This document shows, one piece after another, positions 1 through 8,043 of a stretch of DNA of 47,904 nt. This stretch comes from Porticoccaceae bacterium. GTDB lineage: Bacteria > Pseudomonadota > Gammaproteobacteria > Pseudomonadales > Porticoccaceae. The number at the start of each line of letters is the position of its first letter. The stretch's first letter is position 1. The translations under genes and the position numbers were made by a program. Below the pieces are notes generated by a model. It saw only the letters and a program-made list of their open reading frames with translations, made no database searches and was not told the DNA's origin. The stretch spans positions 1-47,904 of the forward strand of contig JALOAH010000023.1 of the NCBI GenBank assembly GCA_023228865.1, written 5' to 3'.

Positions 1-2
1 CC

Positions 3-83
3 AAAGGCATTCGCATTGCCAAGAAACAGGCTGCTATCGATATCCTTACCCTACCCATTCCGGCTCCGGAGGCAGCACAATGA
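3..83 (+). CDS. DUF3450-type protein, C-terminal end (partial)
   Basis: The open frame entering from the left edge encodes 26 residues ending in LPIPAPEAAQ and stops at 81-83. Its TGA overlaps the ATG of the next gene (ATGA), the mark of translational coupling. In Vibrio and Shewanella the gene before ttpC in the TonB2 operon encodes a periplasmic DUF3450 coiled-coil protein, and this basic-then-proline-rich tail resembles its C-terminus. The family assignment rests mainly on position, since only the tail is visible. Confidence 0.6.
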   Translation, partial: KGIRIAKKQAAIDILTLPIPAPEAAQ

Positions 84-1450
84 AAATGACATTTCGTAAA
101 CGGTGCCTGACCCTGGTTGCAGGCAGCCTCATGATGGCCGCCCCGGCATTTGCCGTCGAGAAGGCCGCGTCGGTCGACGAACTGATGAAACTGATCAACA
201 GCGCCAAGATCAACGAGTCCAAAGAGCACAAGCAGCGCGAAGCTGAGTTTTTGAAGGCGCAATCCAGCCAGCAGGCGATTCTGGCGCAAGCCAAGGCGAC
301 TATGAGCAATGAAGAAGCCCGCAGTGACCAGCTGGAAAAAACCTTTGATGAGAACGATCTTCAAATCGAGGCGCTGAGAAAACAGTTGGATGAACGCCTG
401 GGTTCTCTGAAAGAACTCTTTGGCCACCTCACCTCAACCGCCGGTGATGTTCGCGCCAACCTCAATCAGTCCATCGTCAGCGCCCAGATTCCTGGCCGCA
501 CCGATTTTCTTGATGGCTTGATCGCCAAAATGAGCAGCGACACCAAGTTGCCAAGCCTTGCTGAAATCGAACGCCTCTGGGCCGAGATGAGCCGGGAAAT
601 GGTTGAAAGCGGCAAAGTGGTGAAATTCCCTGCCACAGTCGTCAAAGCCGATGGCGAGCAGGCGGAGCAGGAAGTGGTTCGTATAGGTGTTTTCAACCTG
701 GTGTCTGACGGCGCCTACCTGGATTACAGCGCCAAAAACGGCATTATCTCAGAGTTGGCGCGCCAGCCTGCCGGAACCGCCGGCGCTGCAGCCCTGCAGG
801 GCGCCAGCGAAGGCTTTACCGCTGTCGGTATCGACCCTTCAGGCCCAAGCGGCGGTAACCTGCTGAAAGCGCTGATCGACACCCCGACGCTGGTTGAAAA
901 ATGGCATCAGGGCGGTCTGGTTGGCTACATCATTACCGGTGTCGGTGTGATTGGTCTGCTGCTTGCGCTGTGGCGCTTCCTGGTACTGGCTGGCATTTCC
1001 AGCAAAGTCAGCAGCCAGCTCAAAAATACCAATGCCCCCAATGAAAACAACCCTCTGGGTCGTGTTCTCAAAGTGGGCAAAGACAACGCCAGTATGGATG
1101 CCGAGTCTCTGGAGCTGAAACTCCACGAGGCTGTACTCAAAGAGCGCCCTGCCATTGAAGCTGGTCTCAACCTGCTGAAAATCATTGCCATGGTGGCGCC
1201 GCTGCTGGGTCTGCTCGGTACCGTAACCGGTATGATCGTGACCTTCCAGCAAATCACCATCTTTGGTGCGGGCGATCCCAAGGCCATGGCCGGCGGTATT
1301 TCCCAGGCTCTCGTAACAACCGTTGAGGGTCTTTGTGTGGCTATTCCTGTCGTGCTGTTGCATACCCTGATAAATGGTAGGGCTCAGCATGTTCTGCACG
1401 TGCTTGAAGAGCAAAGTGCTGGCATCATTGCGGAGAATGCAGAGGGTTAA
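80..1450 (+). CDS. ttpC: TtpC-like MotA/TolQ/ExbB proton-channel protein of the TonB2 system
   Basis: This 456-residue protein starts with a signal peptide (basic start, hydrophobic core, cleavage near APAFA at about residue 25). A long charged, probably coiled-coil periplasmic region (about 30-270) follows. The C-terminal MotA/TolQ/ExbB domain has three membrane segments, near 282-307, 365-390 and 405-430. It is twice the length of a plain ExbB, as expected of TtpC, which in Vibrio is needed for TonB2 to energise outer-membrane receptors. GGAGG lies 7 nt before the ATG. The next gene starts 3 nt after its stop, so the cluster reads as one operon. The order ttpC-exbB-exbD-tonB-TPR matches the known TonB2 cluster. 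Confidence 0.9.
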   Translation: MKMTFRKRCLTLVAGSLMMAAPAFAVEKAASVDELMKLINSAKINESKEHKQREAEFLKAQSSQQAILAQAKATMSNEEARSDQLEKTFDENDLQIEALRKQLDERLGSLKELFGHLTSTAGDVRANLNQSIVSAQIPGRTDFLDGLIAKMSSDTKLPSLAEIERLWAEMSREMVESGKVVKFPATVVKADGEQAEQEVVRIGVFNLVSDGAYLDYSAKNGIISELARQPAGTAGAAALQGASEGFTAVGIDPSGPSGGNLLKALIDTPTLVEKWHQGGLVGYIITGVGVIGLLLALWRFLVLAGISSKVSSQLKNTNAPNENNPLGRVLKVGKDNASMDAESLELKLHEAVLKERPAIEAGLNLLKIIAMVAPLLGLLGTVTGMIVTFQQITIFGAGDPKAMAGGISQALVTTVEGLCVAIPVVLLHTLINGRAQHVLHVLEEQSAGIIAENAEG

Positions 1451-1453
1451 TCT

Positions 1454-1981
1454 ATGTATGCACTGTATGATGCTTGGGAAGGTGTCCGTGACTTTATGGA
1501 TCAAGGTGGCGTAGTTCTCTACGTCATCGCCATCCTCATCTTTGTCATGTGGACATTTATTTTCGAGCGAATCTGGTACTACAAGGTTGTGCTCAATAAA
1601 GATATCGACGAGGCGCTCAATGCCTGGGAAGCTCGCAAGGAACGCAAGTCCAAGAGAGCTCACCAGGTGCGCGAGGCTCTGATTTCAAAAGTCAGTGAGA
1701 AAATTGACCAGTCCATGCCGCTCATCAACACCATGGTTGCCATGGCTCCGTTGTTTGGATTGTTGGGCACCGTGACTGGCATGATCTCCGTGTTTGAAAT
1801 TATGGCCATTACCGGTGGTGGCGATGCCAAATCCATGTCGGCGGGGGTCTCCAAGGCAACCATTCCCACCATGTCGGGAATGGTCGCGGCGATTTCCGGT
1901 GTCTTTGCCTACACTTACCTTGAGCGGATATCCAACAGAGAGAAACAACTTCTCGAAGACCATCTAACGATGGATCACTAA
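1454..1981 (+). CDS. exbB2: ExbB2 biopolymer transport protein
   Basis: This 175-residue inner-membrane protein has the three-helix MotA/TolQ/ExbB topology: helix near 20-38, then a cytoplasmic loop rich in Lys and Arg, then helices near 90-115 and 135-155. The segment with PLFGLLGTVTGM is the family signature for the proton pathway shared with ExbD. It is shorter than the classical ExbB of about 240 residues, as is typical of the TonB2-type paralogue. A GAGGG ribosome-binding site sits in the end of ttpC. It should assemble with ExbD and TonB encoded directly downstream. Confidence 0.92.
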   Translation: MYALYDAWEGVRDFMDQGGVVLYVIAILIFVMWTFIFERIWYYKVVLNKDIDEALNAWEARKERKSKRAHQVREALISKVSEKIDQSMPLINTMVAMAPLFGLLGTVTGMISVFEIMAITGGGDAKSMSAGVSKATIPTMSGMVAAISGVFAYTYLERISNREKQLLEDHLTMDH

Positions 1982-2003
1982 TGTATGCGGATGAGAACTG
2001 ACT

Positions 2004-2405
2004 ATGCGTAACAGACAAGCGCGAGCGGAAGAGCAGGCGCAGGCCATTGACCTGACACCTATGCTCGACGTGGTGTTCATTATGCTGATCTTCTTTATTG
2101 TGACAGCATCTTTTATCAAGACCCCAGGCGTAGATGTCAGCCGTACTGAAGCTCTCAGCGCAGACAGCAAAAAGGCGGCTATTCTCGTTGCTATCAACAG
2201 CAACAACGAAATCTGGATTGATAAAAACCTGGTAGAACCTGATGAAGTGAAGCTGCAGCTTATCCGTTTACATACCGAAAACCCCAAGGGTGGCCTCGTT
2301 ATTCAGGCAGATAACGCCTCCAGTGTCGAAACCCTTGGCGTTGTGGCGGATGCGGCTTTGGAGATCGGTCTTGTAGACATTGCAGTCTCCACACTGACGG
2401 AGTAA
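2004..2405 (+). CDS. exbD2: ExbD2 biopolymer transport protein
   Basis: This 133-residue protein has the ExbD/TolR layout: a short cytoplasmic N-terminus, one membrane helix (about residues 18-38, IDLTPMLDVVFIMLIFF) holding the conserved Asp at position 22 that carries protons, and a periplasmic domain of about 95 residues. With ExbB it turns proton-motive force into movement of TonB. It lies 22 nt after exbB2 and 8 nt before tonB. Confidence 0.93.
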   Translation: MRNRQARAEEQAQAIDLTPMLDVVFIMLIFFIVTASFIKTPGVDVSRTEALSADSKKAAILVAINSNNEIWIDKNLVEPDEVKLQLIRLHTENPKGGLVIQADNASSVETLGVVADAALEIGLVDIAVSTLTE

Positions 2406-2413
2406 ATAACAGC

Positions 2414-3022
2414 ATGAATGTTACGTCGAGAATTGGCATTTCCTTTATTCCCGGTGTTTTGATTACCTTTGCGCTGCTGGTGTTGATGTACACACTGGTC
2501 GCAACCGGTAGCCAAAAGTTGGATGAGCAGCCAGCGCGCAAAATTGCTGACATCTTCCAGCCGGAACGTGAAGTGACTGTCAACGAAAAAGAAGTCAAGC
2601 CTGAGAAGCCGGAAGACGCCGAAGAGCCACCGCCGGATCTTCCCGATGTTAATGAAAAATTTGACGTTCCTGAAAATGCGGTGAGCATGGCTGCTCCCAA
2701 TTTGATGGGTGGTCTGGATATTGGTCTTGGCGGTGGTTTTGCCCGGGATAGCGACTATATTCCTGTCTACGTGCCCCAGCCCCAATATCCCCGTCGCGCT
2801 CAATCCCGTGGGGTTAGCGGCTACGCCGTAGTTCGAGTGATTATTACAACAACGGGTTCGGTGCGCGATCCTGTACTGCTGGAAGAGTCGCCAGAGAATT
2901 ACGGTTTTGGCGCTGCGGCGGTGAGAGCTGCTGAAAAACTGAAATACAACCCCAGGGTTGTCGACGGTGTTCCCCAGGAAGTTCCAGGTGTACTGTATAA
3001 ATTCTCATTCCAGATTGAGTGA
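2414..3022 (+). CDS. tonB2: TonB2 energy transducer
   Basis: This 202-residue protein has a single N-terminal membrane anchor (about residues 11-30) and a Glu/Pro/Lys-rich periplasmic spacer (about 48-80). The C-terminal TonB domain (about 115-202) contains YPRRAQSRGVSGY and ends with YKFSFQIE. The spacer is much shorter than in E. coli TonB, which is typical of TonB2. It would contact the TonB box of outer-membrane receptors such as the broken one at 35675-38092. Confidence 0.92.
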   Translation: MNVTSRIGISFIPGVLITFALLVLMYTLVATGSQKLDEQPARKIADIFQPEREVTVNEKEVKPEKPEDAEEPPPDLPDVNEKFDVPENAVSMAAPNLMGGLDIGLGGGFARDSDYIPVYVPQPQYPRRAQSRGVSGYAVVRVIITTTGSVRDPVLLEESPENYGFGAAAVRAAEKLKYNPRVVDGVPQEVPGVLYKFSFQIE

Positions 3023-3095
3023 GAACCTAATAGCCAAGCGTTGACATAATGATTGTCTGACCGCTGTAACGATAAATTGATTTTAGGGTTTGGAT

Positions 3096-4429
3096 ATGCA
3101 AAAAAATACCCTCGGCAAAAAGAGGCTTGCACAAAAAGCAATGGCGACATTGCTCCTTCCCCTTGCGATTGCTTCTGGTTCCGTATTTGGCGCTGAAGAA
3201 AAAGAAGAGCGGAAATACGATGACGTAAAAACCCAGCAGCGCCAGGCTGTTGGGCAGAAGTGCGGCAAGGTTCTGGAAGGTGTTCAGGAATTGACTGAAG
3301 CCGAAAACTGGGCTCAGGCACAGCGAGCTCTTGAAGGTGCTCTCGGCTCCTGTACCACCAGCTATGAAAAATCTCAGGTGTACAACTTTTTAGGTTATGT
3401 TTACTACTCTCTTGATCGTTATCAGGATGCAGTTAACACCTATAAAAAGATGATCAATGAACCCGAGGTTGATGAGCGCCAGGCGATTAATACGCGCTAC
3501 ACCGTGGCTCAGCTTTACCTTGTGCTGGAAGATTATCCTGCTGCCGCCCGTGAACTTGAGGCCTGGATGAAAGTTTCCCCCATCGTCGGTTCTGATGCCA
3601 AGGTTCTTCTCGGCCAGGCCTACTACCAGATGGATCGCAAGAGCGACGCTTTGAGACTGGTGGAAGAAGCCATCAAAGAGCAGGAAGCCAAAGGCAACCT
3701 TCCCAAAGAAGGCTGGTGGAGTTTGCAGCGGGTCATTATTACGAGCGCAATGATTACAAGCGCGTGGTGGATATTCTTAAGAAACTGATTGTGCACTATC
3801 CGAGTTTCAGTTACTGGCGCCAACTGGGCGGCATGTATTCCGAGCTTAACCAGAGCGTCAATCAACTGGTTGCCACCGAGCTGACCTACCTTGCCGGAAA
3901 TCTGGATCAGGAAAAGCAGCTGATTAGCCTTGCTTACATGTATATAGGTGCCGACGCGCCGTTCATGGGCGCGCGAATCATTGAAAAAGGCATGAAAGAA
4001 GGAAAAATCGCTCGCAGTGGTGAAAACCTGGAGGTACTGGGTCTTGCCTGGCAGCAGGGCGCCGATTCCAAAAAAGCCCTGCCTATTCTTGAAGAAGCGG
4101 CCAAGGCCTCTGGCAAAGGCAGTCTTTATGAGCGTCTTTCCGGAGTCTATCTGGATCTGGATCAAAACGAAAAAGCCGTTCTCGCGGCGCGCAATGCCAT
4201 CAACAAAGGTGGCGCCAAGCGCAAGGACATGGTCTATATGAATCTTGGCAATGCCCTGATTAACCTTCACTGTTACAGCGATGCCATTGATGCATTTCGC
4301 AATGCCGCCAAGGATGACCGCAGCGCCAAATATGCACGGCAGTGGATCGACTACGCTGAAAAAGAAGGTGATCGTCGCAGCAAGTTGATCGAAAGCGGCG
4401 CCAAAATCAGCGGTTGCAAAAAAGTTTAA
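3096..4429 (+). pseudogene. TonB2-cluster TPR protein, frameshifted
   Basis: The last gene of the TonB2 operon normally encodes a periplasmic tetratricopeptide-repeat protein. Here the first frame (from ATG 3096, with AGGG upstream) has a signal peptide and TPR helices up to KEGWWSLQR, then runs into a stop at 3786-3788. The homologous continuation HYYERNDYKRVVDIL lies in the +2 frame and stays open to 4429. Adding one base in the GGG run near 3729-3731 would restore a protein of about 446 residues with no other break. So this is either a real one-base deletion or a homopolymer sequencing error. A GTG at 3716 could in principle start the second half, but no signal peptide would be attached. 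The function is not firmly known even in Vibrio; the family tunes TonB2-dependent transport. Confidence 0.85.
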
Positions 4430-4453
4430 ACAATAACTGCAAGACTCTAACTC

Positions 4454-4489
4454 AAACCCCGCCCTCCTCGGCGGGGTTTTTCTTTTTCG
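4454..4489 (+). terminator. Rho-independent terminator of the TonB2 operon
   Basis: A 10-bp stem, AAACCCCGCC (4454-4463) with GGCGGGGTTT (4470-4479), a six-base loop and a T-rich run TTTTTCTTTTT follow the TPR gene by about 25 nt. This is a textbook intrinsic terminator. Confidence 0.95.
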
Positions 4490-4691
4490 GGGGGAGTATT
4501 ACACTGTTGGCCGCAAGGTTCGAGTCAGGCTATTTTTTAAAGCGAACTGGTACCCTTTCAATTTGATTTTGCCTGAAGATTTTGCGAGGTGGACAATATC
4601 AAATTGAGGCAGCACGAGTGCCATAAAAATTGCTTTAAATAGGTGCTAATGGCGCACTACAGCGCAGTCGCAAAGTCGGGAGGCATAGCCA

Positions 4692-5153
4692 ATGCAGCTC
4701 AAAAGAATCCTGGTTGACGAATACAGTGGGTTCTCCGGTGACGTGGTCAAAAGACTGGCGCCCGGTTCAACGCTGATTGTCGATGATCGCGGCGCTGGCG
4801 ACTATGGCGCCGAAATGCAGTTGTTGCCCTGGTTCTGCGTGATCGCTGTCGATGTCAAATCAAACGACGAAATCACCGTCACCCTGGCGGGGGGAGCACC
4901 CGTCGACGACAAGATTCGGCGCTGGGTCAGAGAAAATGACTGTAACTTTGCAGAACAGCCCCAACTATCAATTTCCATAACCCTTCATTGCGGCGACCAG
5001 GACAAACTCCTAGAGCTGGCGCAGCTATTTCAGAATATTGTCGTAAGAGGGCGACGGGATGCTGTTCCTGGCCACAAATATATGTGCTCAAGGACGGCAA
5101 TCGCCTTAAGGCGTTTAGCGGCTACCCTGGCCAAAGTCTGGCCGCCAGCATAG
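4692..5153 (+). CDS. Hypothetical protein, unrecognised
   Basis: This 153-residue frame has a good ribosome-binding site (GGGAGG at 4679-4684, 7 nt before the ATG). It starts MQLKRILVDEYSGF and shows alternating hydrophobic and charged segments typical of a soluble globular domain; no family is recognised. The last 30 or so residues (from about 5060) look less protein-like. The +2 frame over the same bases reads YVLKDGNRLKAFSGYPGQ and stays open to 5428. A frameshift near 5030-5080 is therefore possible, giving a longer original protein. The gene stands alone between the TonB2 terminator and the convergent kdkA. Confidence 0.5.
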   Translation: MQLKRILVDEYSGFSGDVVKRLAPGSTLIVDDRGAGDYGAEMQLLPWFCVIAVDVKSNDEITVTLAGGAPVDDKIRRWVRENDCNFAEQPQLSISITLHCGDQDKLLELAQLFQNIVVRGRRDAVPGHKYMCSRTAIALRRLAATLAKVWPPA

Positions 5154-5290
5154 GGACTGCATATTTTGGGTTTGCCGTCCTGCAATGTTCGAATGCAGTG
5201 CTAAAAAAGCTAAAAGCGCAATTCACCAGAGTCCGTCTGAAAAATAGTCGTTGCACCCCTTCAATACTATGGAAAAACTTTGAACAGGCT

Positions 5291-6055
5291 CTAAGCCAGC
5301 AGCGCCAGAACAATCAAGCCCAGTTTGGCATACATGGGTTGACGGCTGACTACAGGGGCATCGTAGCCAGCCAGCAGAGCCTGCCAGTCAGCCTCGCAGA
5401 AATGCATGCCAGGGGTTTTGCGCTTTAGTTTATCCAAAGATCGCCGCAGTCGTTTGATGTTGTCCAGCTTCCAGCCGCCATCCGGCCGAATTGCGCTTTT
5501 GTCAAAATCAATCAGCCAGGGGTGATAATGGGCGTCGAGAAGAATATTGGATGCGTTGAGATCCGCATGGCAAACATTGGCGCCATGGAAGCGGGAAATG
5601 GTTTTGCCAATGCTTTGCCATTGCGAAGTACTGAGAGGCTTCAGGCAAAGGTGCTGGTACAGGGTTTTGGCGTCGGGAATCCGCTTGCTCACCAAGTCGC
5701 CGCGATAGCTCAGGATGCCGCCATGTTCACAGCGGGCGGCAACGGGTGCGGGCACGGGCAGTTTTTGTTTGTGGAGTTCGTTCAGTAGGCGAAACTCAGC
5801 GAGCATGCGCGGTGAGCTGCCGGGAAGGCGGGCGTAGGTATCGCGCACCAGGCGACCAATCAGGCCGCCGCGATAATAATGTTTAAACGCCAGCTCGGTG
5901 TCTCTATATTCAAAGAACAGGGCGCTGCCCCGCGCAGTATCGGCGGTGTCGGCGTTTGATTGGCAGCCTGTCTCAAAGAGGGCTTCCGGTCTATCCAGCA
6001 ATTCATTGTTGTAAAGAATGCAGATATTGTTTTTGTTATAAACTTTATAGGACAA
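5291..6055 (-). CDS. kdkA: 3-deoxy-D-manno-octulosonic acid (Kdo) kinase
   Basis: KdkA phosphorylates Kdo of lipid A-Kdo at the cytoplasmic face of the inner membrane during LPS core assembly. The 254-residue protein keeps the small lipopolysaccharide-kinase fold: HYYRGGLIGRL near residue 59, the catalytic loop HADLNASNILL (about 163-173) and the metal-binding IDFDK (about 182-186). The length matches the Haemophilus enzyme. No ATG is available. The most likely start is TTG at 6055, giving SYKVYNKNN, but the frame remains open through CAGGAA repeats to a TAG at 6131-6133, so an N-terminal Gln-Glu extension cannot be excluded. It converges with the orphan gene and diverges from the glycosyltransferase genes. 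Confidence 0.9.
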   Translation of the reverse strand: MSYKVYNKNNICILYNNELLDRPEALFETGCQSNADTADTARGSALFFEYRDTELAFKHYYRGGLIGRLVRDTYARLPGSSPRMLAEFRLLNELHKQKLPVPAPVAARCEHGGILSYRGDLVSKRIPDAKTLYQHLCLKPLSTSQWQSIGKTISRFHGANVCHADLNASNILLDAHYHPWLIDFDKSAIRPDGGWKLDNIKRLRRSLDKLKRKTPGMHFCEADWQALLAGYDAPVVSRQPMYAKLGLIVLALLA

Positions 6056-6091
6056 GTGGCAGCTTCTATTGTTTAGTTGGGCGATGGTGTA

Positions 6092-6145
6092 TTCCTGTTC
6101 CTGTTCCTGTTCCTGTTCCTGTTCCTGTTCCTATTCCTATTCCTG
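6092..6145. repeat. Hexanucleotide tandem repeat (TTCCTG)9 upstream of kdkA
   Basis: There are nine contiguous hexamers. Copies 1-6 and 9 are TTCCTG, and copies 7-8 are TTCCTA. The array lies in the 168-bp divergent region between kdkA (start 6055, minus) and the glycosyltransferase gene (start 6224, plus). Read on the minus strand in the kdkA frame, CAGGAA gives alternating Gln-Glu, and the two variant copies create TAG stops. Unit-number changes would move promoter elements by six base pairs without shifting frame. Confidence 0.95.
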
Positions 6146-6223
6146 TTCTGGAACTAGCTGACCCGATTGTACTTCGCTATCATGCGCGAAACAATTATTT
6201 GGTGATATAACCGTGAATAGCTT

Positions 6224-7141
6224 ATGAATCGGGACTACCCGCCTGCCGTCAAGCGCTGGCGCGATCCACTGGTCAGCCTGTTGCTGCGTGTGGCTGCCAG
6301 CGGCTGGGCGCCGCCAAGCTGGTTTCGTCCGCCGCTGCCAGAAATCCACAGCCGCACCGCCCATAGCGGCAATCTCAATATCGAGATTGTCAGCCACTGC
6401 TGGCAATATGCGCACTTTCTCGTCTATCAACTCAGTTCATTGGTGCGCTTTCCGCCGCAGCGGGCGCAAGTCACAATGACCGTCTACTATTGCGAAGAAG
6501 ATGAGGAAACCGCTGCGCTGCTGGCGTATTTCGGCGCCATGAAGGTCAGCAATGTGCGCTGGCAGTGGCGCTCCCTGCCGCGCCGGGCGCTGTTTCGCCG
6601 GGGCATTGGCCGCAACGAAGCGGCGCTGGCAACCCCGGCGGACTGGATCTGGTTTACCGACTGCGATCTGATGTTTCGCGAAGGCTGTCTCGACGGCCTT
6701 GTGACGCAACTGCAGGGGCGCAGGGACGCCCTTGTCTATCCCCGTATTGAGCGAGTTACGCCGCTGCTGGCGGATCAGGATGTGATGCTCAATCCAAATC
6801 TGCAAACACAACGGCTGGCGGATGTGGACGACACCCGATTTACTGAACTGCCCCGAGACCGGGCGACCGGCCCCCTGCAGATCACCCACGGCGATGTGGC
6901 GCGAGCTGTGGGTTACTGCGCCAGGCTTCACTATTACCAGCGACCCTCGGAGACCTGGTGCAAGGCGCGGGAAGACCGGGCGTTTCGCTGGCTTCTGGGC
7001 ACCCAGGGGACGCCTCTGGATATTCCTGGAGTCTACCGCATTCGCCATGAGAGCAAAGGCCGCTATACCGGCAGCACACGCAACACAAAAGTGCGGGGAG
7101 CCATTCGCCGTTTTGCCATGCGCTTTAAGGAAGGCAAATAA
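6224..7141 (+). CDS. Glycosyltransferase (GT-A type, GT2-like), LPS core
   Basis: This 305-residue protein has a GT2-like nucleotide-sugar domain beginning with LNIEIVSHCWQYAHFLVYQ at about residue 50. The acceptor or donor site DCDLMF (about 145-150) is the expected DxD metal-binding motif. No membrane helix or signal peptide is seen, so it would act at the cytoplasmic face. It forms an operon with the next two genes (TAATG overlap at 7139-7143). Its position beside kdkA indicates LPS core oligosaccharide assembly. The sugar and linkage cannot be read from the sequence. Confidence 0.75.
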   Translation: MNRDYPPAVKRWRDPLVSLLLRVAASGWAPPSWFRPPLPEIHSRTAHSGNLNIEIVSHCWQYAHFLVYQLSSLVRFPPQRAQVTMTVYYCEEDEETAALLAYFGAMKVSNVRWQWRSLPRRALFRRGIGRNEAALATPADWIWFTDCDLMFREGCLDGLVTQLQGRRDALVYPRIERVTPLLADQDVMLNPNLQTQRLADVDDTRFTELPRDRATGPLQITHGDVARAVGYCARLHYYQRPSETWCKAREDRAFRWLLGTQGTPLDIPGVYRIRHESKGRYTGSTRNTKVRGAIRRFAMRFKEGK

Positions 7142-8043
7142 TGGTGAGGTTGCATTTTGTCATCTTCGCCTTTAACCGCGGGCAATTTTTGGCGAATTGT
7201 ATTGACTCTATTGAGCGTTGCGCGCCCCAGTGTCCAGTGATCATTTTCGATGACAACAGTGACGATCCACAAACCCGCGAGGTGCTGAAGGGGCTGGAGC
7301 AGCGTTATCGTATCCTGACACCCCAGTCACTCTTATCCGCCAACGACAGCAAGCACGGCGGGCTTTATGCCAATATGGAAGCGTCTTTGTCTGCCCTCGA
7401 CGATAACGATTTTATCTGCACCCTGCAGGATGACATGCAACTAGTAAGACCTCTGGGTAGTGACGAAATCGAGGCAATGGCCACTTTTATCGCGGCCAGT
7501 CCGGATCGCTGCTTCCTCCATCACGCGTTTATGAAAGGTGCCGAGCGAGACAATACCCTTATAAATTACGATAACAGCAACAGCGTTTATTACGCGGAAC
7601 GACCCGGCAGCAGCGCGGGTCAATATTATTCGGATATTTTTATTGCCTCGGTGGCGCGGTTGCGCCGTGGGGATTGGCATTTTTTGCCCCGCGAAGCCGC
7701 CAATGAAAAACAGGCTCGAAACCTGTTTGCTCCCATGGCCTATCTCCGCAATCCCTTTGCCGCCTGGCTGCCAGCGGCGACGGCCTGGCGCGGCAAGCGT
7801 CGCACCTGGGCACTGCGCCAGGGTGAAAAACGCCACCGCTGCGGCTTTCATCCCATGGAGATTATGGATGCCAGCCAGAATACTCAGTTTATGAGCCGAA
7901 ATGCTGACCGCCTGCCCATTGCCGAAGACTGGCTGAGCCTGAAAGGCGAGTCACTGCAAAAACCCTGGGTGTACCATCCCCTGCAGAACAGCCGCTGGCT
8001 CAAGTGGCTCAACAGCGCCGAACTGAAATTACGCAAATGTTGA
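7141..8043 (+). CDS. Glycosyltransferase family 2 protein
   Basis: This 300-residue protein opens with the GT2 signature: a beta strand LHFVIFAFNR, then VIIFDDNSDD at about residues 38-47, and later CTLQDDMQLV near 92-101 as the DxD-like site. Its ATG overlaps the stop of the preceding gene (TAATG), and its own stop overlaps the start of the next gene, so the three are translationally coupled. LPS core or related glycan synthesis is inferred from the neighbours. Donor and acceptor are unknown. Confidence 0.75.
   Translation: MVRLHFVIFAFNRGQFLANCIDSIERCAPQCPVIIFDDNSDDPQTREVLKGLEQRYRILTPQSLLSANDSKHGGLYANMEASLSALDDNDFICTLQDDMQLVRPLGSDEIEAMATFIAASPDRCFLHHAFMKGAERDNTLINYDNSNSVYYAERPGSSAGQYYSDIFIASVARLRRGDWHFLPREAANEKQARNLFAPMAYLRNPFAAWLPAATAWRGKRRTWALRQGEKRHRCGFHPMEIMDASQNTQFMSRNADRLPIAEDWLSLKGESLQKPWVYHPLQNSRWLKWLNSAELKLRKC

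Noticed and set aside
839..1663. Long minus-strand frame opposite ttpC/exbB2
   Set aside because: It is antisense to two well-supported genes, with no ribosome-binding site and low-complexity composition.
6092..6145. CRISPR-like repeat
   Set aside because: Units are six bases without spacers; it is a simple tandem repeat.
5956..6210. Plus-strand frame with a Val-Pro repeat
   Set aside because: It is only the translation of the TTCCTG array, with no ribosome-binding site and no family support; the region is the divergent promoter of kdkA.
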